A stretch of DNA of 36,162 nt, from assembly GCA_001898425.1 (NCBI GenBank), contig MKTV01000097.1:9130-45291 (forward strand), written 5' to 3'. How positions within the stretch are numbered: the stretch's first letter is position 1; each line of letters starts with the position of its first letter. The DNA is from Rhodospirillales bacterium 69-11 (GTDB lineage: Bacteria; Pseudomonadota; Alphaproteobacteria; Acetobacterales; Acetobacteraceae). Made by a program: the position numbers and the translations under genes. This document shows positions 24,503 to 32,742 of the stretch, in pieces. The notes beneath the pieces are model-generated. The model was given only the letters and a program-made list of their open reading frames with translations, was not told the DNA's origin and ran no database searches.

Positions 24503-26782
24503 TCAGTGTTCGGCACGAACCTGCACGTTGACGCGGGCCGCGGCGCCCTCGGAGTCCAGCACGGTGAGCCGGTAGAACCCGGGTCCGGGCGGCAGCCAGG
24601 CGGCTTCGCGCCGGATGCGGTCGGCACTGAGCGGCGCGCCATCCACCAGGAAGGTCAGCGGCCGGCGTCCGCCCATCGCCCGCACGGTGACGGGGCCATC
24701 CGCCGACAGCACCGCGTTCGGCGGCGGGAACAGGAGCCGCAGCGCATCCGTCGACGCCGCCGACGACACCGGCCGCGGCGGTCTGTCCATCGGCCGCGGC
24801 GATGCGCGGGGTGCCGCGGGCAGCAGGTCGAAGACGCGGCCCAGCAGCGGCAGGGCCAACGCGGTTCCGGTGGCCGCCGGCATGGGCGTGCCGTCCGGCC
24901 GGCCGATCCACACGCCGACCACGTGCCGGCGATCGAAGCCCAGCGCCCAGGCGTCGCGCCCGCCCCAGCTCGTGCCGGTCTTCCAGGCGAGGCCGCGATG
25001 GACGAAGTCCGGCAGCGGCCGGGTGAGGACGTCCGCCACCTCGGCCGCAGCCGCGGCCGGCAGGAATCGCGGCCCCGCGGGTGGGTTCGAGGGCGGGGAC
25101 GGGTTCGGGGACTCATCGACAACCGAGGGCGGACCCTGGGCCCGGGACACATCCACGACCGCGGGCGCATCCGCGGCCGCCGGGGCATCCACGACCCCAG
25201 GCGCATCCTCGGCCAGCAGGCGCAGCATGCCGCCCGACCCGTCCGTCGCCAGCGCGGCATAGAGGGCGGTCGCCTGGCGCAGCGTGATCCCGGCCCCACC
25301 CAGGGCGAGCGGCAGGGAGGGATCGGCGCCCCGCGGCATGTGCAGCGGCGCGCCGGCGGCGGCGAGCGTCGCGGCGAAGCGCAAGGGGCCGACGCGATCG
25401 AGCAGGGCCACGGCCGGCAGGTTGAGCGAACGGCGCAGCGCCTCCCCGGCGGTGATCGCGCCGGCGAAGCCGCGATCGAAGTTCTCGGGCGCATAGGCGC
25501 CGAACCGATGCGGCAGGTCGGCCAGCACCGTGTCGGGCGCGGCGCTGCCGTCGGCGAAGGCCATGGCGTAGATGAACGGCTTGAGTGCCGATCCCGGCGA
25601 GCGCACCGCCTGGGTGAGATCGAGCGCCCCTGCCCGCCGCCGATCCCGCCACGCCCCGGCGAAGAGCGCGCGGATCTCGCGCGACCCGGCGTCGGCCACC
25701 ACGATCGCGAGCGATACCCGATCCGGCAGCACCTGGAGCCGATCGGCCGCCAGCCGTTCCAACGCCACCTGCAGCGGCAGGTCCAGCGTGGTGTGCACCA
25801 GGGGGGCGCGGGGCAACGCCGCCACGACCTGGGGCGCGTGGCGCGGCAGCGCGACGCGCGCGGTGGGCACCGGCGGCGGCGGCGTGGCGTCGAACAAGCC
25901 GGCCGCGACGCCCACCGCCAGCACGCGGTCGCGGACCCGGCGCGCGGCCGCGGGGTGGCGGTCGGGGCGGAGCGCCTCCGGCCGCCGGGGAATGGCGACC
26001 AGCAGGGCGCGCTGCGCGGGCTCCAGGGCCTCGGGCGGGGTGCCGAACCAGGCCAGCGCGCCGGCGCGGATGCCTTCCAGGTTGCCGCCGAACGGGGCGA
26101 GGGTGAGCCAGATGCGCAGCACCCCCGCGCGCCCGAACCGCGCCTCGAGCTGCAGCGCGCGGGCCATCTCGATCAGCTTGGACCTGACGGTGCGCGGCCG
26201 CGGCTCGAGCAGGCGGGCGGCCTGCATGGCGAGGGTGGACCCGCCGGAGACCACCCGGCCGCTGCGCAGGAGTTGTCCGGTCGCGCGGACCAGCGCGATC
26301 GGATCGACGCCCGGATGCCAGCGGAAGCGGCGGTCCTCCACCGCGATCAGCAGGTCCGCCAGGGGTTCGGGCGGCGCGCCGGCCGGGAAGCGCCACACCC
26401 CACCGGGGGCGGGCAGCAGGGAAAGCGGCCGGCCGGCGCGGTCCTGCACCTCGGTCCCGACCGCCGCGAGCCGCGCGAGATCCGGCGGAAAGATTCGGTC
26501 GAGCGCGATGCCGAGGAGCGCAAGGACCAAGCAGAGGGAGAGGGACAGCCGCAGCCACGCCCCCCCTCCCCTTGCGGGAGGGGGATGGGGGGCGGGGGCG
26601 GTGCGGGTCGTTGGGTGCTGCGGGTCGGGGTCCGCGCCGGCATGCGGGGATCCGGGGTGTGCGCCGGCAGCCGCCGGCTCGCGATCAGCGGCGGTGCGGA
26701 GGGATCCGGGGTCGGCTTGCGGCGCACCCTCCCCCCTTCCCCCTCCCGCAAGGGGAGGGGGGGTGGTGCGGGGCGTGGTCAC
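24503..26782 (-). CDS. pbpC: Penicillin-binding protein 1C (bifunctional transglycosylase/transpeptidase)
   Basis: A class A PBP of up to 759 residues. After an N-terminal membrane anchor (LSLSLCLVLALLGIALD), the family-51 glycosyltransferase motifs follow: AVEDRRFRWHPGVDP (catalytic Glu), GGSTLAMQAARLL and RSKLIEMARALQLE. The transpeptidase has SPGSALKPF (S-x-x-K), RSLNLPA (S-x-N) and KTGTS. The BiPBP-like C-terminal domain (RLLFPPPNAVLSADGPVTVRAMGG...) is typical of PBP1C. It polymerises and cross-links peptidoglycan in the periplasm. The only standard in-frame start before the anchor is a GTG at 26782 that overlaps the alpha-2-macroglobulin stop; the roughly 75 residues between it and the anchor are low-complexity and come from an inverted-repeat element. 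A TTG inside the anchor is an alternative. The a2m-pbpC pair is conserved in many bacteria. Confidence 0.9.
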   Translation of the reverse strand: MTTPRTTPPPLAGGGRGEGAPQADPGSLRTAADREPAAAGAHPGSPHAGADPDPQHPTTRTAPAPHPPPARGGGAWLRLSLSLCLVLALLGIALDRIFPPDLARLAAVGTEVQDRAGRPLSLLPAPGGVWRFPAGAPPEPLADLLIAVEDRRFRWHPGVDPIALVRATGQLLRSGRVVSGGSTLAMQAARLLEPRPRTVRSKLIEMARALQLEARFGRAGVLRIWLTLAPFGGNLEGIRAGALAWFGTPPEALEPAQRALLVAIPRRPEALRPDRHPAAARRVRDRVLAVGVAAGLFDATPPPPVPTARVALPRHAPQVVAALPRAPLVHTTLDLPLQVALERLAADRLQVLPDRVSLAIVVADAGSREIRALFAGAWRDRRRAGALDLTQAVRSPGSALKPFIYAMAFADGSAAPDTVLADLPHRFGAYAPENFDRGFAGAITAGEALRRSLNLPAVALLDRVGPLRFAATLAAAGAPLHMPRGADPSLPLALGGAGITLRQATALYAALATDGSGGMLRLLAEDAPGVVDAPAAADAPAVVDVSRAQGPPSVVDESPNPSPPSNPPAGPRFLPAAAAAEVADVLTRPLPDFVHRGLAWKTGTSWGGRDAWALGFDRRHVVGVWIGRPDGTPMPAATGTALALPLLGRVFDLLPAAPRASPRPMDRPPRPVSSAASTDALRLLFPPPNAVLSADGPVTVRAMGGRRPLTFLVDGAPLSADRIRREAAWLPPGPGFYRLTVLDSEGAAARVNVQVRAEH
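26560..26763. repeat. Element bounded by 26-bp perfect inverted repeats at the a2m/pbpC junction
   Basis: The 26-mer at 26560-26585 (core ctccccttgcgggag) is the exact reverse complement of 26738-26763. The arms enclose 152 bp of G-rich sequence that contains its own short repeat (ggggatccgggg / agggatccgggg). Each arm has an internal ctccc/gggag stem. The whole lies inside the frame leading into pbpC. A MITE-like insertion or a BIME-type pair are both possible; no clear target-site duplication is visible. Confidence 0.75.
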
Positions 26783-29700
26783 TCGCTCGCCTGGACCGTG
26801 ATACGGCCGGTGTTCTGGCGGGCGAAGATGGTCGGGCGGTACATGTCCGCGACCTCCGCACCCGGCAGCTCGAACGTGCCGGGGGTGACGGCGCGCACGC
26901 GCACCGCGACGCGGAAATCGGGGTGCTCCGCGTCGAGCGCGATCACCGCGGCATAGCGGTCGTCCGCGGCCGGCTGCGCCTCGGTCTCCGACAGCTTGCC
27001 GATCCAGCCCATCCCCGGCACGTCGCCGGGTCCCAGCCGGCCGGCAAGCTCCCAGCCCGCGGGGAGGCCGTGCTGCACCAGCGCGCGATGCGCCTGTCCG
27101 TCCTCGGCCTTGCCCTCCAGCAGCAGCACGAACACGGTGTTCTGCCGCAGCCCATCGAGATCGAGCGGCTGCCCGTCCAGCGTCAGGAACTTCCGGGTGA
27201 TCCGCATCTGCGCGCGTGCGGCGGGCAGCGCGGCGGCCGGAACGCCGGTCGCGGAGACGCTGCGCCACACCGCGCGCTCGCCCAGGTTGCGCACCGTCAC
27301 CGCGCCATCGAGCGGCAGGGTGATCACGGGCGCCTCTGCCTGCGGGGTGCCGCCGACCGCGATCCGGATCGGCCTCGCATCGCGGCCCAGCACCGCCGCC
27401 GCGCCGGCGGCCCAGGCCTGTTCCTGCGTCGAGAGCGCGTTGGGCACGAGGTCCGGCCCCGGCATCTGCCCGACCAGCGTCGCCAGCCGATCGGGCAACA
27501 GCCCGCTCTCCTTCAGCAGCAAGGCGAGCGCCGCCTGGTCGCGCAGCGCGGTGCCGTAATCCTCGCTCCACCAGCGGCGGCCCGTGTCGGCGAGCGCCGC
27601 GGCGAACGCCGCTTCCGCGCGCGGCCGGTCGTGCGCCAGCGCCAGCGCGGCGCCGAGTTGCGCCTTGGCGAGCGGGGTGGGCAGCCGGTCGATGCGTTCG
27701 GCGATCACCCGCGCGGCCCCCGGCCGGCCGCGATCGGCGCGGGCCAGCAGGTAGAGCCGGTAGGGCTGCGTGGCGCGGTCGAGCGGATCGTCCCCGGCCT
27801 CGTCGGCGCCCTGGGCGACGAATTTCAGCGCGTCCGCCAGCGCCTGGTCGGGAACGGCGGCCCCGGCGGCGCGGGCGCGCTGCAGGAAGTCGGTCGCGTA
27901 GAGCGACAACCAGGGTTCCGCCTGGCCGGAGGCGCTCCAGAGCGCGAAGCCGCCATCGTAGCGCTGGCGGTCGAGCACGGACTCCACGGCCTGCTGCAGC
28001 CGCGCGGCGCGATCGGGGCCGGCGAGCGGACCGTCCGGCAGCAGCGCCAGCGGGAAGCCGCGGGACGTCGCCTGCTCCAGGCACCAATAGGCGTAGCGGT
28101 CGAGCGCCTGGACCAGCCCCGCGACGTCGTAGCGGACCGGACTGCCGAACGTGGCGGTGGCGCGCCAGGTGCCGGAAAGGAAGCCGCCGGCCGGGGTCAG
28201 CGTGGCCTCGGCGCCGGGCGGCAGCTCCGCCCCGGCGACCACGGTCGCGGCGCCGCGGGCCGGGCGCACGGTGATCCCCGTCTCCCGCCGCACGTGGAAC
28301 CCGTTCGGGCCGGTGACGTCGAGCCGCACGGTGCCGCGCCCTGCCCCCGTCGCGGCGAGCAGGGTGGAGGGTAGCGCCTGGGCGCCGGTCGCGAGGGTCG
28401 CCGCGAGACGCGTCTCCCCCTGCAGCGCGAGCGGCCCGGCGACCGAGACGGTGGCGACCGCCTCGCCGGCCGGGAGCTCCAGGTTCTGCAGCAGCACGGT
28501 CAGGCGGGCGACGTCGCCGGGGGCAAGGAAGCGCGGCAGCAGCGGTTCGGCCACCAGCGGATCGCGCACCAGCACGTCGGTCGCGGCGGCACCGAGTTTC
28601 GAGCCGGACCAGCCGACCGCCATCAGCCGGACCTGGCCGGCGAAGTCGGGGAAGTCGAGCGGGAAGGTCACGACCCCATCCGGCCCGGCCTGCACCGGCG
28701 CGGCGAACAGCGTCACCGTCTTCTGCGGGATGTCGGGCAGCGCGAAGCTGCCGGCATCGCCGCCCTGGCGCAGCGCCGTCGCCGGCGCGTCGGGCGGCGG
28801 GATCAGCCGGCCCCAATCATCCCGGATGTCCATCCCCAGCCGTCGCCGGCCCAGGAAGTGGTTCGTCGGGTCGGGCGAGACGAAGCTGGTGAGCCGCAGG
28901 ATGCCCTCGTCGACCGCGGCGAGGCTCACCCAGGCGCCGGGATCGGTGCGGAGCCTGATCTCGGCGCGGGCCCGCGGGTCGTATTTCGGCGCGACGTCGA
29001 AGGCGAGCGGCAGCTTGCGGGTGGCCGGATCGATGCCGACCCAGGTGAGCCCGATGGCACGGCTCGGCCGCGCCTTGGCGTCCGCGGCGGCGCGGAACAC
29101 GTGCACCGCGACATAGGCACCCGGCCCCCAGTCGGCGGAGACGGGCACTTCCACGTCGGTGCCGCCGGCCGCGACCGGCAGGGTGCGCAACGCGTGCACG
29201 CGGTCGGTCAGCACCAGCAGCGTGGCCTGCCCGGCGAAGGGCGGCGCGATGTGGATGCGCGCGGTCTCGCCGGGCGCGTAGGACTTCCGGTCGGCCGAGA
29301 CGTCGACCTGGTCGGGCACGTCCGGACTGTCGGAGGCGATCCAGCCGGCGCGGAATCGCACCGAGGTGGCGGCGAGCCCGTCCTGCTGCAGCACTTCGAG
29401 CCGGTAGCGGCCGAAATCGAGCTTGCGGGCGATGTGCAGCGGGGCGTCGGCGGGGATCGTGACCTGCCGCGTCTCCAGCGGCTCGTCACGCCAGACCGTC
29501 TCATAACGAGCGAGCGATCCGCGCATCACCACGCGCCAGTCCGGGCGCTCGCGCACCAGCCGCACGCGGGCGGGCAGCGCGACGCGCGCGCCTTCGGGAT
29601 TGACCGTGATCACGTCGAACGCCGCTTCGGTGTTCGCGTCGATCGCGCCGCCGGTGAAGCCCGGCTTCACCCCGATCAGCGGGCCGGACGGCCGCACCGG

Positions 29701-31884
29701 CACCTCCGTCGTGGCCAGCGAGGCGTGGCCCGACGGATCGTTCACGCCCACGCTGACCGAGAGCTTCAGCGGATGCGTCGTGTCCGGCGCCCGCGGCAGC
29801 GGGATGTCGAGCGTGGTGTGGCCCTCTGCGTCGGTGTCGGGCAGCGGCAGGTCCTTGGAGTCGGGCGCGTAGGTCTCGTCCACCAGCCCGACCGCGTAGC
29901 CGGCGAGCACGGGGAACGGCGCCGGATCGACCACGAGGCGCATCTGTGCCTGGCCGGTCAGCCCCGCGGCCGGCGCGCCGTAGAGGAAGCGCGCGGTGAC
30001 GGGCAGGCTGTACGGCTTGCCGGGGACGATCGGGCCGGGGCTCGCGCCGAACTCCACCGCCATCCGGTCGGGCACGAAGGCGTCGACGCGGAACTCGGTG
30101 CGGCCGATCGGCGGCAGGCCGGGATCGGCCTTCACCTCCACCGTCCAGGTGCCGGCGGGCGCGCCGGCGGACAGCACGACCGGCACGTGCAGCGCCGCGT
30201 CGCCGAGACGCGGCGGCGTCACGGCCTCGAATTCCTGGCCGTTCGGGCGCTTGACGATCACCCGCGCCGGGATGTCGACCGGGCGCCCGGCGGCGTCCCG
30301 CAGCAGCGCCATCAGTTGCACGGTCTCGCCGGGCCGGTAGATGCCGCGGTCGGACCAGACATAGGCGTCGAGCGGGCCGGGATCGGGCAGCCCCGCCACG
30401 CCCCGGTCCGACAGGTCGAACGCCGCGGCATTGAGGTCGAGCAGGGTGAAGTCGTTGCCGCCCAGCACCTCCACGGCGCGGGGCGCCACCGGCCCCTCAC
30501 CCCGCAACAGCGGTGCCGCGAAGCGGCCGACGCCGTCCGCGTCGGTGGTGGTCTCGGCCAGCACGTCGTTGTTCTCGGCGAGCAGGCGCAAGGTCACGCC
30601 GGCGCGCGGCTTCACGTCCGCATAGCCGCGCACCTGCACGGTCAGCCCATCCGACCCGCGCCAGACCGTGGGGGCGAAGTCGGTGCGCAGCAGCATCTGC
30701 ACCCCCGGCGTCGCGTTGGGCGTGCCGTCGCCGGCGCGCACGATCAGCGCGTAGAGGCCGGGGCCGGCGGTCTGCATCGCCTCGGGCAGCGGAAGGGCCG
30801 TGCGCGTCGGCTTGTTGGGCTGCCAGCCGGCGATCGGGGCGGTGCCCTCCCAGATCACACGGCCGGTCTCCTCCTTGATCTGATCCGCGGTCCAGAGGTC
30901 GACGGGCTGCCCGAGCCGGGTGGCGCGGATGAAGGCGACGACGTTGCGTTCGGAGAGGCGGGCGATGGTCAGCTTCACGGCCGAGAGGTTAACCGTGGTC
31001 ATCCCGACCGCCGGGGTCTGGTCGCGCGGCAGCAGGAACAGCCGCGTGTCGAAATCGACCCGCGGGTGCTTGTCGGCCATGGCGATGGACAGCGTCGTGT
31101 CCTTGGCGAGGCTTAGCCCGCCCTCCCCCGGCAGGCCGGCCCGCAGGGTGACCCGCGTGGTGGCGCCGGCGGGCAGGCCGGAGATGCAGATCTGGTCGCC
31201 TTCCCGCGTCACGCCCGCCGTCGGCACCGGCGGATCGAGCCGCACCCAGTCCTGCGGGTGGAAGTCGTCCCGCCGCGTGGGCGGCACGGTGAAGGTCAGG
31301 CAGGCGCGGGCCGGATCGGCGTCCGGTTCGGTCTGCACGCGGCGCACCAGCACGCCGGCCGCGCGGCGCGCCTGCTCGAGCGCCTGGCGGACCTGGGCGT
31401 CCTCGGGCATGCGGTCCGCGGCGGCCTGCAGCGCCTCGATCGCCTGCACCGGCCGCTTCTGGGCGGTCAGCGCATCGGACATGGCGAGCAGCGCGGGCAC
31501 CTCCGCCGCCGGCCCATCCGCCATGACGAAGCCCTGCCACGCGGCCTGCAGCGCGTGGGCCGCATCGGGCGGCGTGCGGCGCTGCTGCGCCTGGGCGAGC
31601 GCGAGCCATTGCGCGGCGGTGGCGTTGCCGAGGCCGATCCGCTTCTCCCACGCCGTCGCCGCGGCCGCCCAGTCGCCGGCCCTGGTCGCCGCCGCCGCGG
31701 CCTCCTCCGCCTGCTTGCGCGCCTGTGGCGAGCCGCCCGCCGGCGCGCGGGCGGTGAGTTGGGACGCATAGCGGTTGGCGTCGGCGGCGACGCCCGGAAG
31801 CTCGAAGGTCTGGGCGCGGGCCAGACCGGTCCAGAGCAGGAGGCAGGTGAGCCCCAGGAGGAGCAGAGGCAGCAGGCGGCGCAT
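26779..31884 (-). CDS. Bacterial alpha-2-macroglobulin family protein with intact thioester
   Basis: A 1701-residue secreted protein. The Sec signal peptide is MRRLLPLLLLGLTCLLLWTGLARA, without a lipobox, unlike the lipoprotein YfhM. Residues of about 30-180 form an Ala-rich, TPR-like helical extension. The MG-domain series includes the bait-region neighbour YVWSDRGIYRPGETVQLMALLRD, and the thioester motif is CLEQ at 1268-1271 (YAYWCLEQATSR), followed by the alpha-helical thioester domain and the C-terminal receptor-binding-like domain. Such proteins trap attacking proteases in the periplasm through the reactive thioester. GGAGG lies about 10 nt before the ATG. It heads an operon with pbpC, whose likely GTG overlaps this stop; PBP1C is thought to repair peptidoglycan after the breach. 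Confidence 0.95.
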   Translation of the reverse strand: MRRLLPLLLLGLTCLLLWTGLARAQTFELPGVAADANRYASQLTARAPAGGSPQARKQAEEAAAAATRAGDWAAAATAWEKRIGLGNATAAQWLALAQAQQRRTPPDAAHALQAAWQGFVMADGPAAEVPALLAMSDALTAQKRPVQAIEALQAAADRMPEDAQVRQALEQARRAAGVLVRRVQTEPDADPARACLTFTVPPTRRDDFHPQDWVRLDPPVPTAGVTREGDQICISGLPAGATTRVTLRAGLPGEGGLSLAKDTTLSIAMADKHPRVDFDTRLFLLPRDQTPAVGMTTVNLSAVKLTIARLSERNVVAFIRATRLGQPVDLWTADQIKEETGRVIWEGTAPIAGWQPNKPTRTALPLPEAMQTAGPGLYALIVRAGDGTPNATPGVQMLLRTDFAPTVWRGSDGLTVQVRGYADVKPRAGVTLRLLAENNDVLAETTTDADGVGRFAAPLLRGEGPVAPRAVEVLGGNDFTLLDLNAAAFDLSDRGVAGLPDPGPLDAYVWSDRGIYRPGETVQLMALLRDAAGRPVDIPARVIVKRPNGQEFEAVTPPRLGDAALHVPVVLSAGAPAGTWTVEVKADPGLPPIGRTEFRVDAFVPDRMAVEFGASPGPIVPGKPYSLPVTARFLYGAPAAGLTGQAQMRLVVDPAPFPVLAGYAVGLVDETYAPDSKDLPLPDTDAEGHTTLDIPLPRAPDTTHPLKLSVSVGVNDPSGHASLATTEVPVRPSGPLIGVKPGFTGGAIDANTEAAFDVITVNPEGARVALPARVRLVRERPDWRVVMRGSLARYETVWRDEPLETRQVTIPADAPLHIARKLDFGRYRLEVLQQDGLAATSVRFRAGWIASDSPDVPDQVDVSADRKSYAPGETARIHIAPPFAGQATLLVLTDRVHALRTLPVAAGGTDVEVPVSADWGPGAYVAVHVFRAAADAKARPSRAIGLTWVGIDPATRKLPLAFDVAPKYDPRARAEIRLRTDPGAWVSLAAVDEGILRLTSFVSPDPTNHFLGRRRLGMDIRDDWGRLIPPPDAPATALRQGGDAGSFALPDIPQKTVTLFAAPVQAGPDGVVTFPLDFPDFAGQVRLMAVGWSGSKLGAAATDVLVRDPLVAEPLLPRFLAPGDVARLTVLLQNLELPAGEAVATVSVAGPLALQGETRLAATLATGAQALPSTLLAATGAGRGTVRLDVTGPNGFHVRRETGITVRPARGAATVVAGAELPPGAEATLTPAGGFLSGTWRATATFGSPVRYDVAGLVQALDRYAYWCLEQATSRGFPLALLPDGPLAGPDRAARLQQAVESVLDRQRYDGGFALWSASGQAEPWLSLYATDFLQRARAAGAAVPDQALADALKFVAQGADEAGDDPLDRATQPYRLYLLARADRGRPGAARVIAERIDRLPTPLAKAQLGAALALAHDRPRAEAAFAAALADTGRRWWSEDYGTALRDQAALALLLKESGLLPDRLATLVGQMPGPDLVPNALSTQEQAWAAGAAAVLGRDARPIRIAVGGTPQAEAPVITLPLDGAVTVRNLGERAVWRSVSATGVPAAALPAARAQMRITRKFLTLDGQPLDLDGLRQNTVFVLLLEGKAEDGQAHRALVQHGLPAGWELAGRLGPGDVPGMGWIGKLSETEAQPAADDRYAAVIALDAEHPDFRVAVRVRAVTPGTFELPGAEVADMYRPTIFARQNTGRITVQASE

Positions 31885-32643
31885 GGCTTCGGTTCCTCCG
31901 GTCCGATCGGGCGCGGCGGGGCCGCTCGTCCCCCCGCATCCAAGCGTCGATCGGTTGACGATATCTTACGCCATCGCACGCCAGCGGCGGAACGTTTGTG
32001 AGGCGGACCCGATTTCCGTGCGTCACGCCACCCTGGGCGGGGCCGACGTGCGGCGCGGCGCGGCGCGGCGCTTGTGCGAGGACCGGTCAGGTCTGGTGAG
32101 ACGTGGCGGCATCGCGGCCGGGGCATGTGATCCTGGCCGCCCCTCCCATCTTGCGTCGAGAACATAGAGAGAACATGATGCCGTCCATGGTCGCCCCATG
32201 GGAAAGCGTCTGCCGGTCTTGTGGCCGCACGATCATACGATCCTGGCCCCCGTCGATGGAGGCGAACGGCTGCTGCCGAGCCGCGGCGCCGGACGATCGC
32301 CAGGGATGGCTGCCGTGGGTGGACCGCCCGTCGGATCTCGGCCGCAACCCGATTTCGATCGCCTCGGTGGGTGGGATGCGGCCCAGCGGGACACGCCCGG
32401 ACGCGGCCTCCTCCGCATGTCAGCCCCGACAATGACGCGATCGGGGGACAGCGGAGGTGGGTGCGCGGCATCCCCCCTCCCGGCAGGCCGGGGGCGCGTT
32501 CCGGACCATATCCGGCCTGCTGCCTCGGCCCGACACGACGTTTGCCGAAGGCCGCCTGGATCGCCTAGAACGCCACGTCGGCGGCATGAGAGTTGAACGC
32601 GTGGAGACACGCGGGGGGCCCGACGCCGCCACGTCATCGAGAT
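31885..32643. other. Non-coding stretch between the alpha-2-macroglobulin gene and tRNA-Thr
   Basis: About 760 bp with overlapping short open frames in several phases but no family signal, no convincing ribosome-binding site and no consistent codon bias. The longest forward candidate (32198-32596, 132 codons) resembles nothing I know. It holds a CGGCG x 4 tandem repeat (32051-32070) and a GAAC-N7-GAAC site (32160-32174). It should contain the promoters of the a2m-pbpC operon (minus) and of the tRNA (plus); I cannot place them. Confidence 0.55.
32160..32174 (-). promoter_or_regulatory. LexA-box-like direct repeat (GAAC-N7-GAAC)
   Basis: GAACATAGAGAGAAC at 32160-32174 is the reverse complement of GTTC-N7-GTTC, the SOS box of alphaproteobacterial LexA. 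The match extends to an 8-bp direct repeat GAGAACAT spaced by exactly 11 bp (32158-32165 and 32169-32176), one helical turn. On the minus strand it lies 276 bp upstream of the alpha-2-macroglobulin start. The bare 8-base consensus is expected roughly once by chance in a window of this size and composition, so the assignment is tentative. Confidence 0.4.
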
Positions 32644-32718
32644 GCCGGGTTAGCACAGCGGTAGTGCAGCGGTTTTGTAAACCGAAGGTCGGGGGTTCGA
32701 ATCCCTCACCCGGCACCA
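32644..32718 (+). tRNA. tRNA-Thr (anticodon TGT), CCA encoded
   Basis: The acceptor arms GCCGGGT (32644-32650) and ACCCGGC (32708-32714) pair fully. The D-arm uses GCAC/GTGC, the anticodon loop TTTGTAA (32674-32680) has anticodon TGT at 32676-32678, and the T-arm GAGGG/CCCTC-type stem surrounds TTCGAAT. The discriminator A at 32715 is followed by an encoded CCA. The anticodon stem has one G-A mismatch at its base. It reads ACA and, by wobble, other Thr codons. Confidence 0.95.
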
Positions 32719-32742
32719 CCCGCTCATTCCGGATCGCGCCCC

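Noticed and set aside
23237-26956. A plus-strand open frame of over 1200 codons
   Set aside because: It is antisense to the lytic transglycosylase and pbpC genes and has no family signal.
24503-28816. A single minus-strand frame of more than 1400 codons running through pbpC and into the alpha-2-macroglobulin region
   Set aside because: Upstream of 26782 it is the off-frame shadow of the alpha-2-macroglobulin gene (Arg/Gly/Ala-rich, no motifs). Only the part below 26782 is PBP1C, so this is not a giant fusion.
32198-32596. A 132-codon ORF in the gap before tRNA-Thr
   Set aside because: It has no ribosome-binding site and no family resemblance, and it competes with equally long frames in other phases.
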